From contig JALNZF010000028.1 of NCBI GenBank assembly GCA_023229435.1, forward strand, positions 1-32,721: a stretch of 32,721 nucleotides of DNA, in the 5' to 3' direction. Of the stretch, positions 17,028 through 25,345 are shown piece by piece. The position numbers and the translations under genes were made by a program. The stretch comes from Nitrospirota bacterium. GTDB taxonomy: Bacteria; Nitrospirota; UBA9217. The notes beneath the pieces were generated by a model. That model was not told where the DNA came from, searched no databases, and saw only the letters and a list, made by a program, of their open reading frames with translations. Each line of letters begins with the position of its first letter. The stretch's first letter is position 1.

Positions 17028-17444
17028 ATGAAATCCTTCCGCAAAGAACTCTGGTTCAACGTCCCGTCGCGCAGGGGGTTCATCAATATCACGCCCCAGG
17101 TCGAGGACTGTCTGCGGGAGAGCGGCGTTCAGGAAGGCCTGGTCCTCGTGAATGCCATGCATATCACGGCTTCGGTTTTCATCAACGATGATGAACGCGG
17201 TCTGTTTCATGACTTCGATATTTGGCTCGAGAAGCTCGCGCCCCGTGAACCGGTCTCCCAGTACCAGCACAACACCGGTGAGGACAACGCCGATGCGCAC
17301 CTCAAAAGGTCGGTGATGGGCCGCGAGGCAGTGGTCGCCATCACAGAGGGCAAGCTCGACTTCGGCCCCTGGGAACAGATATTCTATGGTGAGTTTGACG
17401 GAAGACGGAAGAAACGGGTGCTGGTGAAGATCATCGGGGAATAG
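17028..17444 (+). CDS. yjbQ: YjbQ/UPF0047 family protein
   Basis: A 138-aa member of the YjbQ family, whose E. coli protein has a weak, secondary thiamine-phosphate-synthase activity and an unclear main role. Family marks are MHITASVFINDDERGLFHDFDIWL, YQHNTGEDNADAHLK, GKLDFGPWEQIFYGEFDGRR and the closing strand VLVKIIG. The conserved H and N/D residues of the presumed active site are present. Start 17028 gives the usual family length, but I see no Shine-Dalgarno site; an in-frame ATG at 16986 is possible. It marks the return to core genes after the accessory region. Confidence 0.85.
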   Translation: MKSFRKELWFNVPSRRGFINITPQVEDCLRESGVQEGLVLVNAMHITASVFINDDERGLFHDFDIWLEKLAPREPVSQYQHNTGEDNADAHLKRSVMGREAVVAITEGKLDFGPWEQIFYGEFDGRRKKRVLVKIIGE

Positions 17445-17463
17445 TAACGGCTCAGGCCAGTCT

Positions 17464-17570
17464 CACACAAAGCCACGAAGACACTAAGAGCGGCTTTAAA
17501 ACTTGGGGTAAAACCAGAAAGCTAATTAATCTTAATGCTATTCTTCGTGTGCTTTGTGTCTTCGTGTGAG
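17464..17570. repeat. Inverted CACAAAG/CACGAAG repeats
   Basis: ACAAAGCCACGAAGA (17467-17481) is mirrored by TTCGTGTGCTTTGT (17544-17557), and CTTCGTGTGAG follows again at 17560-17570. This is a low-complexity intergenic element made of CACAAAG and CACGAAG words, lying between the convergent yjbQ and cysteine synthase genes. I see nothing else in 17445-17676 and no clear terminator. Confidence 0.55.
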
Positions 17571-17676
17571 TACATGGTTTTAGGGTCCTGAGTAGTTACG
17601 GAGAATAAGCTGTTGTTCGTTGTTTTCCTTCTCTGTTTTTTCCGAAGAGTCTTCAAGAATCGAAACAGTCAGTCTT

Positions 17677-18585
17677 CTACGGCGGGCACTGCGCGCAGAC
17701 CGAGGTGAACAAAGCCGTACTGAGGTAGCGGTCCCCGCGGTCCGGCAGGATCACCACGATCGTGCCGTCCTTCATCTCCTTTGCCTTCTTTACAGCCGCC
17801 CACATGGCGGCGCCGCTGCTCATACCCACGAACAAACCTTCCTCGAGCGCCAGCCTGCGCGTCATCGTGAACGCATCTTCATCCACCACGTTCAACTTCT
17901 CGTCCATCGCCTTTGGATTGAAGATCTTAGGGACGATGGACTCGGTCATGTTCTTGAGCCCCTGGATCTTGTGGCCCAGATGGGGCTCCACGCCGAGGAC
18001 CGTGATCGAGCTGTTGAACTCCTTGAGTCGTTTGCCCGCGCCCATGAGCGTGCCGGTCGTGCCCATGCCCGCGACGAACACACTCACCTCTCCCTTGGTC
18101 TGCTCATAGATCTCCCTGCCGGTGGTCTCGTAATGGGCCTGGATGTTCGCCGGGTTGTCGAACTGGTTCGGCATGAAGGTGTTGTTCCGGTGCTCGTCGT
18201 AGAGCTTGTGTGCCAGCCGGATCGCGCCGTCAGTGCCTTCGTTGCCGGGGCTCAGGACCAGCTCGGCACCAAAGGCTTCAAGCACTTTCCTCCGCTCCAT
18301 GCTCACGCACTCGGGCATCACAAGCTTGACCTTGTATCCCCTGGCCGTGCCAACCATGGCAAGCCCGATCCCGGTGTTGCCCGATGTTGCCTCGAGGATG
18401 GTCGAGCCTTTTGTAAGCCTGCCTTCCGCTTCCGCGGACTTGACCATGTACCAGGCAATGCGGTCCTTCACTGATCCACCGGGGTTATTCCCTTCGAGCT
18501 TGCTAAAAAGCCGGACCTTCGGGTTCGGGTTTATCTTGTCCATCAGCGCGAGCGGCGTGTTCCCGATGCAATCGACAATACTCAT
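17677..18585 (-). CDS. cysM: Cysteine synthase (CysM-like)
   Basis: PLP enzyme making cysteine from O-acetylserine and sulfide or thiosulfate; 302 aa. The Schiff-base lysine is K40 in GGSVKDR. The phosphate/substrate loop TSGNTG (67-72), the glycine-rich PLP-phosphate loop GMGTTGT and the C-terminal PDRGDRYLS are intact. MPECVSMERRKVLEAFGAEL favours the CysM over the CysK branch. ATG 18585 follows AGGGGG by 9 nt and begins directly with VDCIGNTPL; an in-frame upstream start would only add an unconserved leader. The C-terminus ends CAQCPP, two cysteines not typical of the family. It is divergent from the lipoprotein gene and shares a regulatory region with a CRP-type operator. Confidence 0.9.
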   Translation of the reverse strand: MSIVDCIGNTPLALMDKINPNPKVRLFSKLEGNNPGGSVKDRIAWYMVKSAEAEGRLTKGSTILEATSGNTGIGLAMVGTARGYKVKLVMPECVSMERRKVLEAFGAELVLSPGNEGTDGAIRLAHKLYDEHRNNTFMPNQFDNPANIQAHYETTGREIYEQTKGEVSVFVAGMGTTGTLMGAGKRLKEFNSSITVLGVEPHLGHKIQGLKNMTESIVPKIFNPKAMDEKLNVVDEDAFTMTRRLALEEGLFVGMSSGAAMWAAVKKAKEMKDGTIVVILPDRGDRYLSTALFTSVCAQCPP

Positions 18586-18975
18586 CTCTCTGTTCCCCCT
18601 TATGTTGCCCGGATTAACCCCATTGAAAACGATGCAGGATGGAAAAGTCTGTTGTCCGGAGTACAAAATACAATCGGATTAACAGTCTTTTCTATCCTGG
18701 TAAGCCGTTCATGCTGGAATCCCTAAAAAAAATCAAAGAGTGTTTCTATTTTTTGAGGAGAATTTGATTCCTTGGCGACGTTTTGCTGAATGGCAGTAGT
18801 ATAGATAATTTTCAGAGGATACGCAATAACTTTGTGAGATAAGAACCGCCATAAGAACACGTTAAACCAAACAATATTCCTCTCAGCCCCGACATCCCCT
18901 TGCACCATAAACCCAAACAGGATCAATTCTGACGCCGCTCTTGACCTGAATCGCTGAGAACCTACACGCATGCAA

Positions 18976-18991
18976 TGTGACTGAAATCACA
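18976..18991. promoter_or_regulatory. CRP-type operator, perfect palindrome
   Basis: TGTGA-CTGAAA-TCACA matches the CRP half-sites 10 of 10 with the correct 6-nt spacer, and has AA on both outer sides. It centres about 107 nt before the lipoprotein ATG. If TATTAT at 19037-19042 is the -10, the site centres near -65, a class I activation position. No CRP-family gene is in the window. Confidence 0.7.
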
Positions 18992-19036
18992 AAGCATTCT
19001 GTATTTGGAATCACAGACGCCACCCCGAGGTTAACG

Positions 19037-19042
19037 TATTAT
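19037..19042 (+). promoter_or_regulatory. Possible -10 box of the lipoprotein gene
   Basis: TATTAT lies about 49 nt before the ATG with no good -35 upstream, which fits an activator-dependent promoter served by the palindrome at 18976-18991. This is an inference from spacing. Confidence 0.35.
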
Positions 19043-19090
19043 TACCTTAACACGAGATAGGCTCTGCCCAAGGCAGTGGAGAAACACAAT

Positions 19091-20056
19091 ATGTTAAACA
19101 AAAAATCAAGCTTCATTATTTTAACATCATTACTTATCGCCGGTCTGGTCGGATGCGGAGGAGGCGCCGGCAATTCTGATGTAACGACAAGCAGTTCCGG
19201 AGCGCAACTCCAATCCATTTCGATAACGCCTGCTAATCCGACACTGGCCGTAAATACCAGTCAACAGTTCACAGCCACCGGCATCTACTCGGACAATACG
19301 ACACAAGACCTGACATCATCGGTAACCTGGACTTCATCGTCTTTAGATGTTGCATCCGGCAGTGATGAAGCAGGCTTCACGGGATTGTACGCTTCAGACT
19401 CGGGCTCGTTTTATCGCGCAGGGCATATAACCGCCACGCATGGCGGCAGGGCAAAGATCACGGGGAAATGGAGAGACATATCGGGATCGACCGACGTGAC
19501 GGTGACTTCGGCAACACTCGTGTCCATTGCGATAACCCCGGCCGATTCGAGCATTGCAATCGGCACAACGCAACAGTTTACCGCAATGGGGACATTCTCG
19601 GACAATACGACGCAGGACCTTACAACAACAGTAACCTGGAGTTCATCAACTGCGGTTTTTGCAACCATCAGTAACGCAGCCGGTTCCAATGGTTTGGCCA
19701 CGTCAGTAGCCGCCGGTTCAACAACGATCACGGCAACATCGGTGAGCATTGCAGGAACTGCCACGCTTACGGTTACGGGAACGGGCGGTGGTGTGGTAAC
19801 TTTGACGTGGGATGCGCCGACGACAAATACAGACGGGTCCTCTTTGAATCCGGCGACGGATCTGTCCCTGTATAAAGTATATTATGGAACAGTATCCCAA
19901 ACGTATACACAAGTGGTAAATGTCGCAAATCCCGGGACAACTACCATTACTACAACATTGAATCTTTCACCCGGGACCTACTATTTTACCGTGACAACCG
20001 TGGACATCTCAGGGCAGGAAAGTGATTATTCGAATGAGATAGTGAAGACGATCTGA
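19091..20056 (+). CDS. Lipoprotein with Ig-like (BIG2) and FN3-like domains
   Basis: A 321-aa secreted lipoprotein. A lipoprotein signal (SFIILTSLLIAGLVGC) ends at a lipobox cysteine near residue 22. Two bacterial Ig-like (BIG2) domains follow, each opening with SI(S/A)ITPA and holding QQFTA.G..SDNTTQDLT and VTW.SS. A C-terminal FN3-like domain (VTLTWDAPTT to SDYSNEIV) closes the protein. GGAG 9 nt before the ATG supports the start. Between the strands of the first Ig domain is an insert (ASDSGSFYRAGHITATHGGRAKI). Such proteins sit on the cell surface as adhesin- or binding-type modules; the ligand is unknown. It probably responds to the CRP-type operator upstream and ends in a strong terminator. 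Confidence 0.82.
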   Translation: MLNKKSSFIILTSLLIAGLVGCGGGAGNSDVTTSSSGAQLQSISITPANPTLAVNTSQQFTATGIYSDNTTQDLTSSVTWTSSSLDVASGSDEAGFTGLYASDSGSFYRAGHITATHGGRAKITGKWRDISGSTDVTVTSATLVSIAITPADSSIAIGTTQQFTAMGTFSDNTTQDLTTTVTWSSSTAVFATISNAAGSNGLATSVAAGSTTITATSVSIAGTATLTVTGTGGGVVTLTWDAPTTNTDGSSLNPATDLSLYKVYYGTVSQTYTQVVNVANPGTTTITTTLNLSPGTYYFTVTTVDISGQESDYSNEIVKTI

Positions 20057-20071
20057 TATGCAACATACTTA

Positions 20072-20109
20072 CATGCCCCCCAGCAGGACCGGGGGGCATG
20101 ACTTTTTTT
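20072..20109 (+). terminator. Strong Rho-independent terminator
   Basis: CATGCCCCCC (20072-20081) pairs perfectly with GGGGGGCATG (20091-20100) around a 9-nt loop, followed by AC and seven T. It ends the lipoprotein transcript 16 nt after the stop. The remaining sequence up to 20347 holds no gene I can support and no terminator for the minus-strand operon. Confidence 0.92.
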
Positions 20110-20347
20110 GGATGCAAGTAAGCGTGCTCTTTTCGCCGAACGATCGACCCAAGGCGCACGTTCTCACCTGACGCTTCCCTCAATTACCGTTTGAAATCTT
20201 CCTCTGTTGTTATAGGTCAAAGATGGGTAGCCCAGGAAGTACTTCTTGCAGAATAAAGAGTTCATGTTGTCATTAATCGGCAATCCCTTTGGTTGTTCTT
20301 CAGGCTGAGGGGCTCTCTGCGTGCGGCTGCATTTGATGTTATGAGCT

Positions 20348-21238
20348 TTATGCGGGGCGAATGAACTTTTTCAACCCTTCGCGAAATCCGATGGGATCGA
20401 TGCTGAAGGCATCGCGGACGTCGCGCATGTTGCATACGGTGTCTTCCTGCAGCATAATAAGCTGGTCCGTGGTCACCGGCGCCTTGGGCAGCACGGCTTC
20501 GAAGACTGTCGCCATGGACTTCATGAAGAAGAGCGGCAGGTGCAGCGCAGGCCGCTTCACACCCATGGCGTCGGCGATCGCAACGGTGACTTCTTCGTAG
20601 GACAGCTGATCCGGCCCTCCGATCTCGTATATCTCGTTCAAGCAACAATCACTCGTCACGGCCTTCAGTATGCACGCCGTGACATCGTCGATGAAGATCG
20701 GCTGTATCTTTGATTTTCCGGAACCAATGACGGGCAGAAGGGGCGAAAGCCGGATCATCTCCGACAGCCTGAGGGTGAACTGGTCGCCGGGGCCATAGAT
20801 GAGCGATGGGCGAAGGATGGTGTAGGGGATTCCGCCGGCGCGCACAAGTTCCTCCGCCGCCCACTTGGTCTTGTGATACTCGCTGTTTGCGTTGGGCCGC
20901 GTGCCGAGCGCGCTCTGATAAAAGAAGTGGCGTACACCCGCCCTTTTCGCCGCTTCGATGACATTATGCGTGCCGTCCACGTGCACGCCCTGAAAGGTCG
21001 CGCCCGGTCCCTCCTGGATGATACCCACGAGATGAATAACGCGCTCCACTCCCATTGCCGCCTTTTCGAGCGAGGCAGTATCCGACAGATCGCCTTTGAC
21101 GATATCCACCCCGAGGTCTTTAAGCGCTTGGGCCTTGCCCGGGTCCCTGACGATCGCCCGAACAGGAATACTCTCCTGACGCAGTCGCTTGATAAGATGT
21201 CTGCCGACAAATCCAGTACCGCCGGTCACGAGTATCAT
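20348..21238 (-). CDS. NDUFA9-like atypical SDR
   Basis: A 296-aa NAD(P)-binding protein of the atypical short-chain dehydrogenase group that includes the complex I accessory subunit NDUFA9. GGTGFVGRH (6-14) is the dinucleotide site, VIHLVGI follows strand 4, and YHKTKW holds the usual Tyr-x3-Lys pair. ILRPSLIYGPGDQF and IQPIFIDDV are typical of the family. GGGAGGTG about 5 nt before the ATG supports the start. It follows the protease/barrel gene by 39 nt and is probably co-transcribed. Bacterial members are often linked to quinone or lipid metabolism; the substrate here is unknown. Confidence 0.82.
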   Translation of the reverse strand: MILVTGGTGFVGRHLIKRLRQESIPVRAIVRDPGKAQALKDLGVDIVKGDLSDTASLEKAAMGVERVIHLVGIIQEGPGATFQGVHVDGTHNVIEAAKRAGVRHFFYQSALGTRPNANSEYHKTKWAAEELVRAGGIPYTILRPSLIYGPGDQFTLRLSEMIRLSPLLPVIGSGKSKIQPIFIDDVTACILKAVTSDCCLNEIYEIGGPDQLSYEEVTVAIADAMGVKRPALHLPLFFMKSMATVFEAVLPKAPVTTDQLIMLQEDTVCNMRDVRDAFSIDPIGFREGLKKFIRPA

Positions 21239-21277
21239 GAAGCACCTCCCGGAAGATTATTGCATACTTCAGATACC

Positions 21278-24175
21278 TTAAAACAACGCCGGCATCCAGA
21301 GCGACACATAGACCTGCGACTCGCCTTTGTCGTCAAATCCATACGCAAACACGATCCGGAACGTGATGGGGAGATAGTATGTCAGGTTGGTGTCGAGCCG
21401 GACCTCGGCGCCGGCAGATCGTTTGAATTCCCTGCTGCGGAATGCATCGTTCCAGGCGTTGCCGGCCTCGGCAAAGACCGCACCGTGGACGCGGCGTAAA
21501 AAGACGGGAGTGCTGCTCCAGCCCAATTCGATGTCCTTGATGGGGAAGCGGTACTCGAGGCTCGCGAGGCCCGCTTTTCTGCCCCGGAAGGAATTGATCG
21601 GATAGCCGCGCAAATAGATTGATTCGTCATCAACCGGTATTAACGCATTACCCGGATTATCGCCGCCCACCTGGAACGCGCCCTGGGGAATCACCTCACC
21701 CCTGGAGATTCCGGCGAAGGCCCGGGCCTGAAGCACGTGGTGTTTCCAGGGAAAGTCAATGTACTCGTGCCAGTCCGCTGAATATTTGCTGATGTTGAAG
21801 TCACTGCCGATCGATTTATCGTATTGCTTATACCCCACTTCGATGGTCCTACCGCCCTCCGGGCTGATGGAGAAACCATACTGTTTCGCATTGTTGAAGA
21901 GGTAAACAGCGCGGCCTGACACCAGCGTGCCCTGAGCGGGAACAGGACCGCTATAGCGCGGCCACGGGGGAAGCCGGGTAAGCGCGGAAATCTCTTTCCG
22001 CCGGTACCCGACAAGCAAGGCATGCTGTTTTTGCAGCTTGAGCAGGGGAAAGACGAGCGATGCATCGATCGCGCGCTCACGCTGGACGTAATCTTTTGTG
22101 CCTGTCGGATCGCTCAGCAGGTCGCTGAAGGTCCCATCCATATCCGATGCCGCGAACTGGAAAGTCGGATACAGTCCGTCATAGACATAATTGAACGCAT
22201 ACCATTTCCGGTATGTCTTCGGGCTGTAGAATCCGGCCAAGGCATAGGAGTGGCGTTCGACCGCATCCTGGCCAGAGGTCAGAAATCCGAAAAGCCAGCG
22301 GCTTTCTTCACTGAACCCGAACCAGGGGAACCAGTAACGGGGGACGAGCGTGGGCAGGGGATTGTATGCATGCGTCCTCGTTTCAACCGGTTTTTCCGTG
22401 TACGCGACTTCGGGATAACGATCCTGATCGGGCTCAGCTGGTTTCCAGGAGGCGGAGTCCGCCGGCCTCATGTGGATGTCGTATCCCGCGGAGCTATACG
22501 ACGAGAACACGAGCGTCTTGCCGTCCGGTGAGGGGGCAGGCGTGAATGCGCCCCCGAGCACGTTTGTTATCCGGTAGATCTTCTTTGTCGCCCGTTCGAA
22601 TGCATAGAGGTTGAAGATACCGGTGCGATCGGAGGAAAAGTAGATGACCTTTCCGTCAGGGCTCCATGCCGCGTTGCCGTCGATCGCGCGATCATGCGTC
22701 AGCTCCTCGACCTTGTTTCCCTGTTTATCGAGGACCCAGATGTCCTTGTACCCGCCCGGCTGCCATACACCGACAACAATCAGCGTCCCATCGGGGCTGT
22801 AACGCGGCGTTTCGTACTGATTAGCGCTCTCCTCGGACAGCCAGTTGATGTCCTTTTCGAGAACCGGACTGCTGAGGTCGTTCGGAATATCAATTATGCC
22901 GAGACGGGTCCTGCCCAGTTTGTTCGAAACAAAAAGGAGCCTTTTCCCGTCAGGCGAGGGGAAGGGGTCGCGGGCGCGGAGTCCATCGGTAATGCGAATT
23001 TCCTCGTCTTCCTTCACATCATAGTAATAGATGTCATTGTAGATGTTTGTGTTCCTGCTGATATCGATCTTCGTATAGTATATACCGCTGCCGTCCGGGC
23101 TCCATGCGATGCTTTTGCCGGAGGAGGTCGAGGACGTTGTGTTCTCGACCAGCCTGCGGTCTTCCGTTCCGTCCGCGTTCATGATATTGATGGCGGGAAA
23201 TTCATCTTCATTCGAGACCGTGTAGGCGACGCGATTGCCGTCAGGTGAGAAAACAGGCGAGATATTTACGAACCCGCGCCGGGTAAGCGCAAGCGAAGCA
23301 GTCAGACCCGTTGCGCTCAATTCCTCCCGTATCTTTGCGTAGCGCGCCTTCAGCCCGTTTTGCCACTCGTACCAGAGATCGCTGTACCACGCGCCCAGGG
23401 TCCAGCGACCGTTCGCATCCACGAACCAGGGCACGCCGTAGTAGCTGTAGCGCGTGGAAATATTGGCAAGTTTTTCCCTGCCGTACTTTTCGGCGATAAA
23501 ACGCGTAAACCCTTCGCCGAAGAGGTACGGGACCTGACCCGAGGGCCAGAAGTCGGGGAAGACCGCGGCCTGGGAGAGGCGCGGAAACTTGTCCTCAAGC
23601 ACGGCCATGCGAATGACCATCTCCGCCCCGGGCGAGCGGCCTCGGCCACCGGAAGTCTGCTCGGTTTCTTCATAGGTGGCAAGGCCCTCGATCATCCAGG
23701 TCGGCTGGAACTGGTTCGGAAAGTAGAGTCTGCCAAAGAGATACTGGAGAAAATCGGGGACGCCGTGGACCATGTCGAGATGCAGGATGTGCGCGTACTC
23801 GTGGGTGATGAGCGTCCTCATCCACTCGTCATAGACCGTTGTTCCGAAACCGGGCGCCCCGACGGGCGGCGTGATATACAGCGTAATATGCCTGTAGGGG
23901 ACCACCGTGGTCAAACCGTTCGTCGCGTCCATGGCATCCACGAGGACCAGATGCGTCCTGCCCGTCGGCTCCCACTGGATGCGCGGGACCAATCGCGCGT
24001 GCACGTCCTCGGCGATCACCGCTGTCCGTTTCGCGAGTTCCTCTTCACCCTGGTGATAGTGGATGGAAAAGTGCGGCGTCTCGAGCGTGGTCCAGGTGAA
24101 GGCGGGATCGAATTTGGCAAAGGCGGAACCCGCGTAAAACAGAAAGGCCAGGCAGAGTATAATAATTTTTTTCAA
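21278..24175 (-). CDS. Metalloprotease + PD40 propeller + outer-membrane barrel
   Basis: An exported protein of 965 aa with three parts. After a signal peptide (MKKIIILCLAFLFY... ending AFA at 20) comes a gluzincin-type (peptidase MA-like) domain. It has the zinc motif HEYAH (125-129) and a probable third ligand E163 in WMIEGLATYEE, with the hallmark P-x-W-x-x-EG. Six PD40/TolB-like repeats follow (FSPDGNRV, WSPDGSGI, PSPDGKRL, YSPDGTLI, WSPDGKVI, PSPDGKTL). The C-terminal third (from about 640) is rich in alternating strands and resembles the BamA/Omp85 surface-antigen barrel (AGLASLEYRFPI, VHGAVFAEAGNAW, final VSLWMPALF). TTG 24175 has GGAGG 5 nt upstream and gives a normal signal peptide; ATG 24187 overlaps that site. 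It likely sits in the outer membrane with the protease in the periplasm. Confidence 0.83.
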   Translation of the reverse strand: MKKIIILCLAFLFYAGSAFAKFDPAFTWTTLETPHFSIHYHQGEEELAKRTAVIAEDVHARLVPRIQWEPTGRTHLVLVDAMDATNGLTTVVPYRHITLYITPPVGAPGFGTTVYDEWMRTLITHEYAHILHLDMVHGVPDFLQYLFGRLYFPNQFQPTWMIEGLATYEETEQTSGGRGRSPGAEMVIRMAVLEDKFPRLSQAAVFPDFWPSGQVPYLFGEGFTRFIAEKYGREKLANISTRYSYYGVPWFVDANGRWTLGAWYSDLWYEWQNGLKARYAKIREELSATGLTASLALTRRGFVNISPVFSPDGNRVAYTVSNEDEFPAINIMNADGTEDRRLVENTTSSTSSGKSIAWSPDGSGIYYTKIDISRNTNIYNDIYYYDVKEDEEIRITDGLRARDPFPSPDGKRLLFVSNKLGRTRLGIIDIPNDLSSPVLEKDINWLSEESANQYETPRYSPDGTLIVVGVWQPGGYKDIWVLDKQGNKVEELTHDRAIDGNAAWSPDGKVIYFSSDRTGIFNLYAFERATKKIYRITNVLGGAFTPAPSPDGKTLVFSSYSSAGYDIHMRPADSASWKPAEPDQDRYPEVAYTEKPVETRTHAYNPLPTLVPRYWFPWFGFSEESRWLFGFLTSGQDAVERHSYALAGFYSPKTYRKWYAFNYVYDGLYPTFQFAASDMDGTFSDLLSDPTGTKDYVQRERAIDASLVFPLLKLQKQHALLVGYRRKEISALTRLPPWPRYSGPVPAQGTLVSGRAVYLFNNAKQYGFSISPEGGRTIEVGYKQYDKSIGSDFNISKYSADWHEYIDFPWKHHVLQARAFAGISRGEVIPQGAFQVGGDNPGNALIPVDDESIYLRGYPINSFRGRKAGLASLEYRFPIKDIELGWSSTPVFLRRVHGAVFAEAGNAWNDAFRSREFKRSAGAEVRLDTNLTYYLPITFRIVFAYGFDDKGESQVYVSLWMPALF

Positions 24176-24296
24176 ATTATCCTCCATGCTCCGGGATTGA
24201 CCATCCATGAAATCCAATCATAGCAGACGCAGTCTTGAAGTCAAGGGAACGGTGCGGGTCTGGATTGCAGGGAGGGCGACAGCGCATACGAGAAGT

Positions 24297-25100
24297 CTAC
24301 TTCCGATAATGCAGATTACATCGCACCGGCACACCCGCAGCGAGCGCCCGGGCCTCCTCCTCGATGCGGGTATGTTCCTCCGGCGTGTGGGTGATGCCGC
24401 GCAGCACGATCTCGTTACCGTCATAGAGGACTTCAAGGGTAGGTATGAAAAAGCGGGGGTTTGTGGCGATCCCGGCCTTGACCTTTGCCGCGACAGCCAT
24501 CATGGCGAGGGCCGTCAGCGCTGCTTCCGTCGTGTTCCGGTCTCGCTCGGTGAGGGCCTCCCTGACGATCGAAACGACATCGTCCACGGAACGGTCGGTG
24601 ATCTGAAAGACCCGATCATACTCAGCCGCATCGTCCCATCGTTTTCCATAGATCGTATGGAGAAAGCAGGATCGCTCGTTGTCCGTCTTTTCGCAGAGCC
24701 AGCGCGCCGCGTCCCTGTCCACGCCCTCCCGCTTCATGACGTGTTCTATGCGGATATCCATTGGAGCGATTATTCGTATCCGGTATACATGGGGAAAATC
24801 CTTGAGCAAAAAGTTCCCGCCCCGTCCCATGATCACCACGTTGTTTGCGAGCGCATGCTCCAGTAAATGGCTCTGGATGAGCGCGGCAAAACCCCGAAAT
24901 GACCAATCGTACTTTTCCCATACGCTCGGGCAGTGCTCATCAAGGTCCTTGACCGACTGTTCCCATTTTGACCCGTCCTTTCGTATGTCGGAGAGAAGGT
25001 CTTCCTTGTTGATATAGGCATAGCCCATGAGCTTTGCCACGGCATAGCCGATCTCCCTGCCGCCGCTTCCATATTCTCTCGATATTGTCAGGATCGCCAT
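24297..25100 (-). CDS. Cytidylate-kinase-like protein with BON-like tail
   Basis: A 267-aa protein. Residues 1-200 match the cytidylate-kinase-like family: P-loop region SREYGSGGREIG (7-18), NVVIMGRGGNFLL, and a helical lid rich in R and D. The C-terminal 65 residues (VKAGIATNPRFFIPTLEVLYDGNEIVLRG to VRCNLHY) have the pattern of a BON domain, a periplasmic or lipid-linked fold that is unusual on a soluble kinase. AAGGAG 6 nt before ATG 25100 supports the start. The gene follows the P-type ATPase and the small membrane protein with short gaps. The substrate is untested; a role as a nucleotide-sensing regulator of the ATPase is only a thought from context. Confidence 0.75.
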   Translation of the reverse strand: MAILTISREYGSGGREIGYAVAKLMGYAYINKEDLLSDIRKDGSKWEQSVKDLDEHCPSVWEKYDWSFRGFAALIQSHLLEHALANNVVIMGRGGNFLLKDFPHVYRIRIIAPMDIRIEHVMKREGVDRDAARWLCEKTDNERSCFLHTIYGKRWDDAAEYDRVFQITDRSVDDVVSIVREALTERDRNTTEAALTALAMMAVAAKVKAGIATNPRFFIPTLEVLYDGNEIVLRGITHTPEEHTRIEEEARALAAGVPVRCNLHYRK

Positions 25101-25129
25101 AGGAACTCCTTACCCATTATTCTGCTTCT

Positions 25130-25297
25130 TTATGCTGCTTCTTTATGCACCTGTCCTGCCTGCTCTTCTTTTCTGATCATCCGGCGCATCAAGAGCTTGC
25201 CGACTATGATAACGCCCGCCGCGAACAGGACCTCGATAAGATAGATCGTTGTCGTGCCCGGATGGACCAGGCCGACAATGAAGGGGTCCGTGATCAT
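25130..25297 (-). CDS. Small single-span membrane protein
   Basis: A 55-aa protein with one hydrophobic segment (IYLIEVLFAAGVIIVGKLLM) followed by a basic, then acidic tail (RRMIRKEEQ). GGAG lies 5 nt before ATG 25297; an ATG just before it, at 25300, is too close. It sits 48 nt after the P-type ATPase and 29 nt before the kinase-like gene. By position it could be a small subunit or regulator of the pump. I do not recognise a family. Confidence 0.6.
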   Translation of the reverse strand: MITDPFIVGLVHPGTTTIYLIEVLFAAGVIIVGKLLMRRMIRKEEQAGQVHKEAA

Positions 25298-25345
25298 CAT
25301 TTCTCCGCCCACCTTTCCTTCCGGCAGTGCAGTTCACACCTTCTG

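Larger units (their letters stand above)
18586..19090. other. Divergent regulatory stretch
   Basis: These 505 nt lie between the cysteine synthase and lipoprotein genes. I support one operator (18976-18991) and a possible -10 (19037-19042). An 82-codon open frame at 18723-18971 on the minus strand has no ribosome site or family character and is not called. No RNA gene is recognisable. Confidence 0.5.

Noticed and set aside
18723..18971. 82-codon open frame on the minus strand upstream of cysteine synthase
   Set aside because: No Shine-Dalgarno site, no recognisable domain, and it lies in a regulatory region.
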